A DNA stretch of 32,690 nucleotides from Erysipelotrichaceae bacterium (GTDB lineage: Bacteria > Bacillota_I > Bacilli_A > Erysipelotrichales > Erysipelotrichaceae). The translations under genes and the position numbers were made by a program. Numbering within the stretch: position 1 is the stretch's first letter; every line of letters starts with the position of its first letter. Where the stretch lies: positions 1-32,690 of the forward strand of contig JAFYOL010000096.1 of assembly GCA_017560205.1 (NCBI GenBank). The letters run 5' to 3'. This document shows, in pieces, positions 15,180 to 22,206 of the stretch. The notes below the pieces were generated by a model, which saw only the letters and a program-made list of their open reading frames with translations, ran no database searches and was not told the DNA's origin.

Positions 15180-16451
15180 ATGAAAAAGTTATTCAAACTT
15201 GCTCTGGCCCTGATGCTGGTGCTTGGCATGGTAGCATGCGGAAGCTCTGACACAGGTACAGACACACCTGCTGGCGATGAAAAAGTTGAATTCGCTATCT
15301 GGCACACATTCACTAAGGATCAGGAAGCTCTGCTGAATGACCTGGCTAATGAATTTATGGCTGCTAACGAAAACGTTACAATCAAAGTTCATGGCGGTTA
15401 TGATGCAAACGACTTCAATGGTACAGTAACTAATGCTGTTATCAATGGTGTTGGACCTCAGTTGATTTTCCAATATACCTCATTTGCTAAGAGCTTTGAA
15501 GGTTATGATTTGTTGCTTCCACTGGAAGAATATTGGGATTTCAAACTTGAAGACATCTGTCCAGCTGGATATGTAGAAGAAGCTAGTGCTTTTGAAGATG
15601 GAAAAGTTTACACTGCTCCAATTCAGACAACAGGACCAGTTCTGTTCTACAACAAGACTATCTATGATCAGTTAGGTCTGAGCGCTCCAAGAACTTGGGA
15701 AGATCTGAAAGTTGCATCTAAGAAGATTCATGATGAACTGGGAATCGTTGGTTTCGGTTGCGATGGTAAGCTGACTGACCTGGCTCAGATTTTCATCTAT
15801 CAGTCACATGATGGTGCATATGTAGACCTGGAAAACAACAAGGTTCTGTGGAATGACGAAAAGACAGTTGAATGGATCGAATACTGGGCAGAAGGTGTAC
15901 GTGAAGGTTACTTCCAGCTGAAAGCTCAGGCTGCTGATGGATACACTTCTGGTGATATCAACAACCAGCTCGTAGGTGCTTATATCGGTTCTTCTGCAGG
16001 TCTGCCTTATCTGAAACCAGCAGAAAATGGTTGGGAAGTTGCAGTAACAACTGTTCCAGTAATCGACGAAGAATCTGTTGAAGTTGTTAACTGGAACCGT
16101 TCAGCTATCGCTTTCAAGACTGACAGCGAAGCAACAAACCAGGCAATTGCTGATTTCGTAGCATACTTTATCGAACAGGATGGACGTTGGGCAAAGGTCC
16201 TGAATGCTTATTCTCCATACTATGCAGTACAGGAAACAGCTGAATATCAGGAATGGGTATCTAAGGACATCGCTCTGATCGCTCTGGGTCAGCAGCTTCC
16301 AAACGGATTGGTTCCTCCAACATTCACTGGTGGAGACATCATGCGTGAAGAACTGCACACTGTATTCTCAGGTGTTCTGGCTGAAGGATATGATGCTGCA
16401 ACTGCATTGAACACAGCAGCAGTAAATTCTGAAGCTGCAATGAATGAATAA
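15180..16451 (+). CDS. extracellular solute-binding lipoprotein of a Ugp-type ABC importer
   Basis: This 423-residue protein has a lipoprotein signal (basic MKKLFKLALALMLVLGMVAC, cleavage before Cys20) and a family-1 solute-binding fold. FAIWHTFTKDQEALLNDLANEF at the mature N-terminus and YTAPIQTTGPVLFYNKTIYDQLG near residue 150 are typical of UgpB and sugar-binding relatives. UgpB-like proteins bind glycerol-3-phosphate or glycerophosphodiesters, and the neighbouring phosphodiesterase makes a phosphodiester ligand attractive, but a plain sugar is possible. Optimal codons and a hairpin directly after the gene fit the higher demand for the binding protein over its membrane partners. Confidence 0.87.
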   Translation: MKKLFKLALALMLVLGMVACGSSDTGTDTPAGDEKVEFAIWHTFTKDQEALLNDLANEFMAANENVTIKVHGGYDANDFNGTVTNAVINGVGPQLIFQYTSFAKSFEGYDLLLPLEEYWDFKLEDICPAGYVEEASAFEDGKVYTAPIQTTGPVLFYNKTIYDQLGLSAPRTWEDLKVASKKIHDELGIVGFGCDGKLTDLAQIFIYQSHDGAYVDLENNKVLWNDEKTVEWIEYWAEGVREGYFQLKAQAADGYTSGDINNQLVGAYIGSSAGLPYLKPAENGWEVAVTTVPVIDEESVEVVNWNRSAIAFKTDSEATNQAIADFVAYFIEQDGRWAKVLNAYSPYYAVQETAEYQEWVSKDIALIALGQQLPNGLVPPTFTGGDIMREELHTVFSGVLAEGYDAATALNTAAVNSEAAMNE

Positions 16452-16463
16452 ATAATTCATTTT

Positions 16464-16497
16464 AAAGAGCCGGGAAATTAACTCTCGGCTCTTTTCT
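16464..16497 (+). terminator. hairpin after the solute-binding protein gene
   Basis: Stem AAAGAGCCG (16464-16472)/CGGCTCTTT (16486-16494), loop of 13 bases, then TTTTC. It is likely a partial terminator that lowers expression of the downstream transporter genes relative to the binding protein. I see no convincing promoter between it and the next gene. Confidence 0.7.
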
Positions 16498-16595
16498 CAA
16501 AATTGATGATTTTGTGTTCAATCATTCATAAAAAATGGTGAATACAAAATACTATTTCTGTGGGAGATAGGAATAGAAAATGAAAGGAAATAATT

Positions 16596-17888
16596 ATGAG
16601 TAAATTGCTTGTTTTTTGTTTGGATGCCTTATGTACATGTGATATCGAGTACATGAAAACTTTGCCTAATTTTAAGAAGATCATCGAAGGTGGAAGCTAT
16701 ATTAAGCATGTTGAGCCTGTGTACCCATCTTTGACATATCCATGTCATTGTTCAATTTTAACTGGTAGAACAGTCAAAGGGCATGGTATTCCTCATAATG
16801 AAATGGTTGAGATTGAAAATGAAAAAGCTCCATGGTATTCTTTGAAATCTCAGCTGAAATGCAGAACATTGCTTGATGTTGCTCATGATTATGGCAAGAA
16901 AACATGTTCACTTAGCTGGCCTGTATCAGGTGGGGCTGACATCGACTTTAATATGCCGATGATTGTTCCGATTGATTATCAGGGAGACAATCCTTATCAG
17001 TTCTTAGTGAACAATGCAACTCAGGAACTTCTGGATCGCTATTATTGGAAATACAAACATCATTTGATTGGTGAAAACCGCAGCCTTGATTTGTATACAA
17101 TGAGCCTTGCAATTGATATTCTGGAAGATTATGGTCAGCCAGATATTATGCTTGTTAAGATGTGCGATCTGGATACAGTTCATCATGTTACAGGACTTAA
17201 CAATGAACATGTAAAGAAGCAGTTAAGAATTCATGATACAGAACTGGGCAGACTAATGGAAGCCGTTGAACGTTTTGGTGATCTGGAAGATACAAATATC
17301 GTTATCCTGGGTGACCATGGTCAGCAGGAAGTATCACGTGTTCTGAACTTTAACTTGCTGTTAAAAGAAAATGGATTCATTCAGACGAACGAAGAAAATC
17401 AGCTGGTTGACTGGACAGCTTACTGTCATTCAGCTGCACTGTCTGCATGGATTGAATTAAAAGATAAAAATGATGATGCTTTAAGACAGAGAGTTTATGA
17501 ATTCCTGCTTGAAGTAAAAAATAACCCAATTTATAACATCGGTTATGTTTTCACAAGAGAAGAAGCAGAAGAAAAGTTTGGTCTTGTAAATGAACACATT
17601 GACTTTGTTATTGAAGGAAAAGAACCAATGTCATTTGGAAGTACATTATCAGGAAGAGACTTGTTTAAAGAATACTTAAGACCAGGATGGCACAGCAATG
17701 CTGCCTCTCATGGACATTTGCCAAGTTCTGATGAAACAACAACATTCATTGCCTGGGGTAAAAATGTAAAGCAGGGAGTTGTGATTGAACGCGGAAGCAT
17801 GATGAGTGAAGCTTCAACTATGGCTGCAATGCTTGGCATGGAAATGAACGATACTGAGGGTGCACCTTGGTTAGAAATTTTAAAATAA
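16596..17888 (+). CDS. cytosolic NPP-type phosphodiesterase (alkaline phosphatase superfamily)
   Basis: This 430-residue protein has the two-zinc site of nucleotide pyrophosphatase/phosphodiesterases. Asp10 (FCLDAL), nucleophile Thr47 (YPSLTYPCHCSILTG), Asp240/His241 (LGDHGQQEV), Asp193/His197 (DLDTVHHVTG) and a C-terminal His in SHGHLPSSD (372 or 374) are all visible. There is no signal peptide, so it should act inside the cell on imported substrate. A threonine nucleophile occurs in NPP phosphodiesterases and some phosphonate hydrolases. Placement between the binding protein and the ATPase gene implies that the ABC importer delivers its substrate, for example a phosphodiester. The ribosome site AAAGGA precedes the ATG. 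Confidence 0.86.
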   Translation: MSKLLVFCLDALCTCDIEYMKTLPNFKKIIEGGSYIKHVEPVYPSLTYPCHCSILTGRTVKGHGIPHNEMVEIENEKAPWYSLKSQLKCRTLLDVAHDYGKKTCSLSWPVSGGADIDFNMPMIVPIDYQGDNPYQFLVNNATQELLDRYYWKYKHHLIGENRSLDLYTMSLAIDILEDYGQPDIMLVKMCDLDTVHHVTGLNNEHVKKQLRIHDTELGRLMEAVERFGDLEDTNIVILGDHGQQEVSRVLNFNLLLKENGFIQTNEENQLVDWTAYCHSAALSAWIELKDKNDDALRQRVYEFLLEVKNNPIYNIGYVFTREEAEEKFGLVNEHIDFVIEGKEPMSFGSTLSGRDLFKEYLRPGWHSNAASHGHLPSSDETTTFIAWGKNVKQGVVIERGSMMSEASTMAAMLGMEMNDTEGAPWLEILK

Positions 17889-17903
17889 AAGGGGAGATTT
17901 CTT

Positions 17904-18962
17904 ATGAAAATTACAATTGAGCATCTGACTAAAGATTTTGGCTCTATGATTGCTGTCAATGACTTCAATGCAGTAATTGAGTCAGGCGAATTAATCGCTC
18001 TTTTAGGTCCTTCTGGATGTGGTAAGAGTACCATGCTGAACATGATTTCTGGTATTCTTCCATCAACTACTGGTAAGATTTACTTCGATGAAGATGATGT
18101 TACTGAAGTAACACCAGAAAAGCGCGGAGTTGGTCTGGTATTCCAGAACTATGCACTTTATCCACACATGACAGTATTGGAAAATATTGCATTCCCGCTT
18201 GAAATCAAGAAAGTTAAGAAAGCTGAACGTGAAGCAAAAGCAAAAGAAATGGCAAAACTGGTTCACGTTGATATGCTGCTAGATAGAAAGCCTAAACAGT
18301 TGTCTGGTGGTCAGCAGCAGCGTGTTGCAATTGCGCGTGCCTTGATCAAGAATCCACGTGTATTGCTGCTGGATGAACCTCTGTCAAACCTGGATGCTCG
18401 TCTGAGAATTGAAATGCGTGAAGAAATTCGCCGTATTCAGCAGGAAACTCAGGTTACAACAATTTTCGTAACTCATGACCAGGAAGAAGCAATGTCAATT
18501 TCTGACCACATCGTTCTGATGAAGGATGGTTTTTTGCAGCAGGTTGCTCGTCCTCAGGAACTGTATGATGAACCAGCAAACTGTTTCGTAGCAGACTTCC
18601 TTGGTAACCCACCTATCAATAAGACTTTTGGCGTTGTTTCAAACGGTAAGATCGTTCTGGATGGTGGATGCGAAGTTGAACTGGAAGCTGCAAAGAATTT
18701 ACCAGAAGGTAAGAAAGTCACTCTTTCAATGCGTGCTGAAGCTATCGTTGTTGATGAAGATCTGGTAAATGCTGAAGGTACAGTTGTAGAAACTTACGTT
18801 ATGGGTAAAGAAGTTCTGGCTTATGTAGAACTTGGTGATTACAAGGTTAGAGCTTATATCCCTGCAGAAAAGAGTTTCGGAAAAGGACAGAAAGTAACAG
18901 TTGGACTTAAGAAGCGTGGCGTCTTCGTATTTGATGCAGAAACAGGGGAAAGACTTGCATGA
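17904..18962 (+). CDS. ABC importer ATPase, UgpC/MsmK type
   Basis: This 352-residue nucleotide-binding subunit has a Walker A at GPSGCGKST (35-43), Q-loop Gln81, signature LSGGQQQR (133-140), Walker B VLLLDEP (153-159) and an H-loop in IFVTHDQEEAMS. A C-terminal OB-type regulatory domain (about 240-352) is the hallmark of the carbohydrate and glycerol-phosphate subfamily. It energises the two permeases directly downstream. ATPases of this class are sometimes shared among several importers, but its location makes it the cognate one. Its stop overlaps the start of the next gene as ATGA. Confidence 0.93.
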   Translation: MKITIEHLTKDFGSMIAVNDFNAVIESGELIALLGPSGCGKSTMLNMISGILPSTTGKIYFDEDDVTEVTPEKRGVGLVFQNYALYPHMTVLENIAFPLEIKKVKKAEREAKAKEMAKLVHVDMLLDRKPKQLSGGQQQRVAIARALIKNPRVLLLDEPLSNLDARLRIEMREEIRRIQQETQVTTIFVTHDQEEAMSISDHIVLMKDGFLQQVARPQELYDEPANCFVADFLGNPPINKTFGVVSNGKIVLDGGCEVELEAAKNLPEGKKVTLSMRAEAIVVDEDLVNAEGTVVETYVMGKEVLAYVELGDYKVRAYIPAEKSFGKGQKVTVGLKKRGVFVFDAETGERLA

Positions 18963-19870
18963 GTGCTCGTTCAGTAGGTAAGAAGAATAAGGTCTCTTTG
19001 AAGTCAAAGGTTGAACCTTATCTCTATCTGGCACCATTTGCCATTGGTGTCTTACTATTTACTCTTTATCCAATTGTTAATGTTGTATTGATGTCTTTTA
19101 AAGAAAACTACAATTTCATTAACCAGTCATATTCTGGCTGGGGTCTTGGAAACTATCTGTATGTTTTGAAAGATGCTTATTTCATTCAGGCATACAAAAA
19201 TACATTTATGTATGTATTTGTTGTTATTCCAATTTCAACATGCTTATCAGTTGTTATTGCGACTTTGTTAAATCAGAAGATTAAGTTCAGTGGAATGTTC
19301 CAGACAGCATACTTTTTACCAATGGTTACTTCTACCATTGCGATTGGTTTTGCATGGAGATTCATGTTTAACCATAAAACAGGTATTATCAACTATCTGT
19401 TGTCATTCTTTGGGGTAGAAGCAATCAACTGGCTTCAGATTCCTAAGTACAACTTCCCAGCACTTTGCATTTATGGTGTTTGGGCAATTCTGCCATTTAC
19501 GATTATTCTGCTTTTGTCAGGGCTTCAGAATATTGACCCAATGTACTACACAGCTGCAAAGGTAGATGGAGCTGGACCAATCAAGAGTTTCTTCAGAATT
19601 ACTCTTCCATTGCTTGCTCCAACAATCTTCCTGGTGCTTTGTGTAAACACAATCAGTACATTCAAGGTTTATAATGAATTATTCCCGTTGTTCCAAGGGC
19701 CTGGTATTGCTAGTAATTTGTTTACGGTTGTTTATTATATTTACTATCAGTTCCGAATTAAGACGCCTAGTAAATATGGATATGCAGCTGCAGCAGCAGT
19801 TATTTTGTTCTTGACAATCTTTGTGTTTACAATGATTCAACGTTTTGTTGAAAAGTTGACAAAAGATTAA
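18959..19870 (+). CDS. ABC importer permease, UgpA type
   Basis: This 303-residue inner-membrane protein has six hydrophobic segments. The cytoplasmic EAA loop that docks on the ATPase is seen as YYTAAKVDGAGPIKSFFRITLPLLAPT (about 199-225). It belongs to the MalF/UgpA branch of carbohydrate-uptake permeases and is co-translated with the ATPase through a 4-base overlap. It forms the translocation pore with the following permease. Confidence 0.92.
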   Translation: MSARSVGKKNKVSLKSKVEPYLYLAPFAIGVLLFTLYPIVNVVLMSFKENYNFINQSYSGWGLGNYLYVLKDAYFIQAYKNTFMYVFVVIPISTCLSVVIATLLNQKIKFSGMFQTAYFLPMVTSTIAIGFAWRFMFNHKTGIINYLLSFFGVEAINWLQIPKYNFPALCIYGVWAILPFTIILLLSGLQNIDPMYYTAAKVDGAGPIKSFFRITLPLLAPTIFLVLCVNTISTFKVYNELFPLFQGPGIASNLFTVVYYIYYQFRIKTPSKYGYAAAAAVILFLTIFVFTMIQRFVEKLTKD

Positions 19871-19880
19871 GGAGGTCATT

Positions 19881-20717
19881 ATGAGTAAAGCATTAAAAGA
19901 AATTACATTAGGAAGAGTCTTCATTTATCTTTTCTTAATTGCTGGTGCAGTAATAATGATTTTTCCATTCTACTGGATGATTACTGGTGCATTTAAGAGC
20001 TATGTTGAAATCGGTCAATACCCACCATTGTGGTGGCCAACAACTTTCAATTTTGATAACTTTGTTATCGCATTTGAAATGGCACCTTTCCTGACTTATT
20101 TCAGAAATTCAGTTGTTGCAATGGTTGGAAGTGTTTCATTGTGTGCTTTCACAACAATTCTTGCTTCCTTTGCATTCTCTAAATTGAATTTTCCGGGAAA
20201 ACATGTGATTTTTGGTCTGCTGCTTGGATTGATGATGATTCCATTCGAAATGATCATTATCACAAACTTCAGAACAATCATCGATATCAAGATTTACAAC
20301 ACAATCTTTGCTCTGATTATTCCATTTACATCAAGTATTTTCTATACATACATCCTGAAAGGCTTCTTCGACAGCATTCCTGATTCTTTGTATCAGGCAG
20401 CTCGAGTTGATGGATGCTCAAACTGGAAGTATCTGTGGAGAGTCATGGTTCCAATCGCACGTCCTTCTCTTGTCACAATCATTCTGCTGAATGCCATTGC
20501 TTCATGGAACAGCTTCATGTGGCCAATGCTGGCAGTCGTAGAAAGAGATTTAAGAACATTGCCATTTGGGCTGTATGCTTTCGTATCAGAAGGTGGTGCG
20601 GAAACTCAGCTGATGATGGCTGCTTCTACAATCATCGTTGTACCAATGATTATTCTGTTCTTGTTTGCAAGAAAACAGATTGTCAATGGTGTTGCTCGTG
20701 GTGGTCTGAAAGGATAA
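19881..20717 (+). CDS. ABC importer permease, UgpE type
   Basis: This 278-residue protein has six membrane segments and the EAA motif YQAARVDGCSNWKYLWRVMVPIARPS (about 172-197), typical of the MalG/UgpE branch. A strong AAGGAGGT ribosome site lies before the ATG. It is the last gene of the importer unit, followed five bases later by a region with a clear terminator. Confidence 0.92.
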   Translation: MSKALKEITLGRVFIYLFLIAGAVIMIFPFYWMITGAFKSYVEIGQYPPLWWPTTFNFDNFVIAFEMAPFLTYFRNSVVAMVGSVSLCAFTTILASFAFSKLNFPGKHVIFGLLLGLMMIPFEMIIITNFRTIIDIKIYNTIFALIIPFTSSIFYTYILKGFFDSIPDSLYQAARVDGCSNWKYLWRVMVPIARPSLVTIILLNAIASWNSFMWPMLAVVERDLRTLPFGLYAFVSEGGAETQLMMAASTIIVVPMIILFLFARKQIVNGVARGGLKG

Positions 20718-20726
20718 CACATACAC

Positions 20727-20757
20727 AAGCCGTCGAAAGACGGCTTTTCTTTTTTTA
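20727..20757 (+). terminator. intrinsic terminator of the ABC importer unit
   Basis: Perfect 8-bp stem AAGCCGTC (20727-20734)/GACGGCTT (20739-20746) with a GAAA tetraloop, followed by TTCTTTTTTT. It closes the whole yhf-like/importer region. Confidence 0.9.
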
Positions 20758-20774
20758 TTTCCCAGGAAATATGA

Positions 20775-20780
20775 TATAAT
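20775..20780 (+). promoter_or_regulatory. -10 element for the small membrane protein
   Basis: A perfect TATAAT lies 24 bases before the ATG at 20805. The -35 region falls in the T-rich terminator tail and has no good match. Confidence 0.5.
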
Positions 20781-20804
20781 GTCTACCTGAAAGAAGGTGT
20801 TTTT

Positions 20805-21254
20805 ATGAATCGTGTTTATGAACAGCATAAATCATCTGTGTTTGATACAGATGCAAATATTGTTTCTTTAAGTGTATATTTGATTCCGTTACTAGGAAAT
20901 TTTATGACATTAGGAATTATCTCTTGGGTATTTCCATTAGTTCTTTTGTTTGTGGAAAAGAAAAGTCCACTGGTTTATTTTCATGCGGTTCAGTCTTTGG
21001 TGATGCAGGCAGTAGTTACAGTTTTCAGTATAGTTTCCTTTATTATGACTGTTATCTCTGCTGGGTCTTCCTTTTTGTTGGGCTTTAATGTCTTCGGTGC
21101 GATTGGTGCTGCAGGAATTTTTAGTCTGATCAGTCTGGTGATTAATGGAATTATGATTGCTTTTGAAGTCGTTGGTATTATTAAAGCGTATGGATGGGAA
21201 GCGTATTATCTTCCTTTGTTTGGTACAATTGTACAGAAATTTACAAAAGAATAA
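20805..21254 (+). CDS. DUF4870/Tic20-like small membrane protein
   Basis: This 149-residue protein has three to four hydrophobic segments. The family pattern is visible: an N-terminal LSVYLIPLLGNFMTLGIISWVFPLVLLFVEKKSPLVYFHAVQSLVMQ (about 23-70), with the conserved F-H-A-x-Q-S signature, and a C-terminal I-K-A-Y-G-W-E-A segment. DUF4870 proteins are widespread and functionally undefined. It has its own -10 element and terminator, so it is a single-gene unit unconnected to the importer. Confidence 0.8.
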   Translation: MNRVYEQHKSSVFDTDANIVSLSVYLIPLLGNFMTLGIISWVFPLVLLFVEKKSPLVYFHAVQSLVMQAVVTVFSIVSFIMTVISAGSSFLLGFNVFGAIGAAGIFSLISLVINGIMIAFEVVGIIKAYGWEAYYLPLFGTIVQKFTKE

Positions 21255-21262
21255 CTGAGAGT

Positions 21263-21296
21263 GCACAGAACATTATTGTTCTGTGCTCTTTTTTTG
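21263..21296 (+). terminator. intrinsic terminator
   Basis: Perfect 10-bp stem GCACAGAACA (21263-21272)/TGTTCTGTGC (21277-21286) with loop TTAT, followed by TCTTTTTTT. Confidence 0.9.
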
Positions 21297-21303
21297 GTTA
21301 TGC

Positions 21304-21309
21304 TATAAT
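21304..21309 (+). promoter_or_regulatory. -10 element for the MerR-family gene
   Basis: A perfect TATAAT, 17 bases before the ATG at 21327, with ribosome site GAGGTGG between. No acceptable -35 box is found upstream in the terminator. Confidence 0.5.
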
Positions 21310-21326
21310 AAAACAGAGGTGGTTTT

Positions 21327-22139
21327 ATGGAGAAGTATACAGTGGGACAGATTGCAAAGGCAATGGGAGTTTCTGCGCAGACACTTCGTCATTATGAATC
21401 ACTGGGATTGATCAGCTCCATGCGAAATGACGAAAATCAGTATCGTACCTATTCTCTAGATGATACTCGCATTTTATTTATGATTTCTATTTATCGTTCG
21501 ATGGGATTTTCATTACCTAAGATAAAACAGATGCTCAAAGATATGAATGAGAAAGACGTAATTTCTTCTTTTGATGAAAGGCTTCGTGAGGTTGATGCGG
21601 AAATTCGTACGCTCGAACTTTTAAAATTTGAACTGGAACGATATCGACAAGGCATCGAAAATTCATTCGAAAATGTAGGAAAATATTGGATTGAAGACAA
21701 AGGCCATAAAATGGTTTCTGTTATGAAATCCGGTAGTGGTATGTCTTTGGATAATGACAAGGATAATGAACTGGTAGAATACCAGAAACTGGCACCTCAT
21801 GTCCGTCAAGGATTTGTCATTTCTAAGGACAGTTTTAAAGAAAATGCTGATTTTGATTATCAATATGGAGTATTGGTTTCAGATTCGATCGCAAGGCAGA
21901 TATTATCTGAGGAAGAATTAGAAAAATACATGATTTCTATTAAAGGTCCTATTGCAAAAACAATCATTCGTACCAATGGTGAACTTCTCTCAAAAGAAAC
22001 ATTTAAGAGTTTTTTTGAGTGGATAGAGATGCAAGGGTATGAAATTGTCTCAGACTTATATGGAACTGCTCGATATCATGCGTACTACCAACAGGAGACA
22101 ACACTCTTTGAGTTTTTGGTTTCTGTACGTATGAGATAA
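21327..22139 (+). CDS. MerR-family regulator with C-terminal effector domain
   Basis: This 270-residue protein starts with a classic MerR winged helix (YTVGQIAKAMGVSAQTLRHYESLGLISS, residues 4-31, then NQYRTYSLDDTRILFMISIYRSMGFSL). A dimerising helix follows (about 75-115) and then a roughly 150-residue C-terminal domain that looks like a GyrI/BmrR-type small-molecule pocket. There is no metal-binding cysteine cluster, so a metal sensor is unlikely; an organic ligand is more probable. Directly downstream lies a promoter with the 19-bp spacer and dyad typical of MerR targets, in front of the flavoprotein gene. That gene is therefore the likely regulated target. Confidence 0.88.
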   Translation: MEKYTVGQIAKAMGVSAQTLRHYESLGLISSMRNDENQYRTYSLDDTRILFMISIYRSMGFSLPKIKQMLKDMNEKDVISSFDERLREVDAEIRTLELLKFELERYRQGIENSFENVGKYWIEDKGHKMVSVMKSGSGMSLDNDKDNELVEYQKLAPHVRQGFVISKDSFKENADFDYQYGVLVSDSIARQILSEEELEKYMISIKGPIAKTIIRTNGELLSKETFKSFFEWIEMQGYEIVSDLYGTARYHAYYQQETTLFEFLVSVRMR

Positions 22140-22154
22140 AATTCACAAAAAAGA

Positions 22155-22185
22155 TTGACCTTACAATTGTTGTAAGGTTTATTTT
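22155..22185 (+). promoter_or_regulatory. MerR-type promoter/operator of the flavoprotein gene
   Basis: TTGACC (22155-22160), a 19-base spacer, then TATTTT (22180-22185). The perfect dyad ACCTTACAA (22158-22166)/TTGTAAGGT (22170-22178) fills the spacer. An overlong 19-bp spacer with a dyad of ACCTTA/TAAGGT type is the signature of promoters activated by DNA distortion by MerR proteins. The dyad could also fold as a hairpin, but its tail (TTATTTTATT) is a poor U-tract. Confidence 0.75.
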
Positions 22186-22206
22186 ATTGGCAAGGAGGAA
22201 AGAACT

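Noticed and set aside
22158-22180. Intrinsic terminator of the MerR gene
   Set aside because: The stem is good but the tail is a poor U-tract. The exact -35, 19-bp spacer and -10 arrangement explains the dyad better as an operator.
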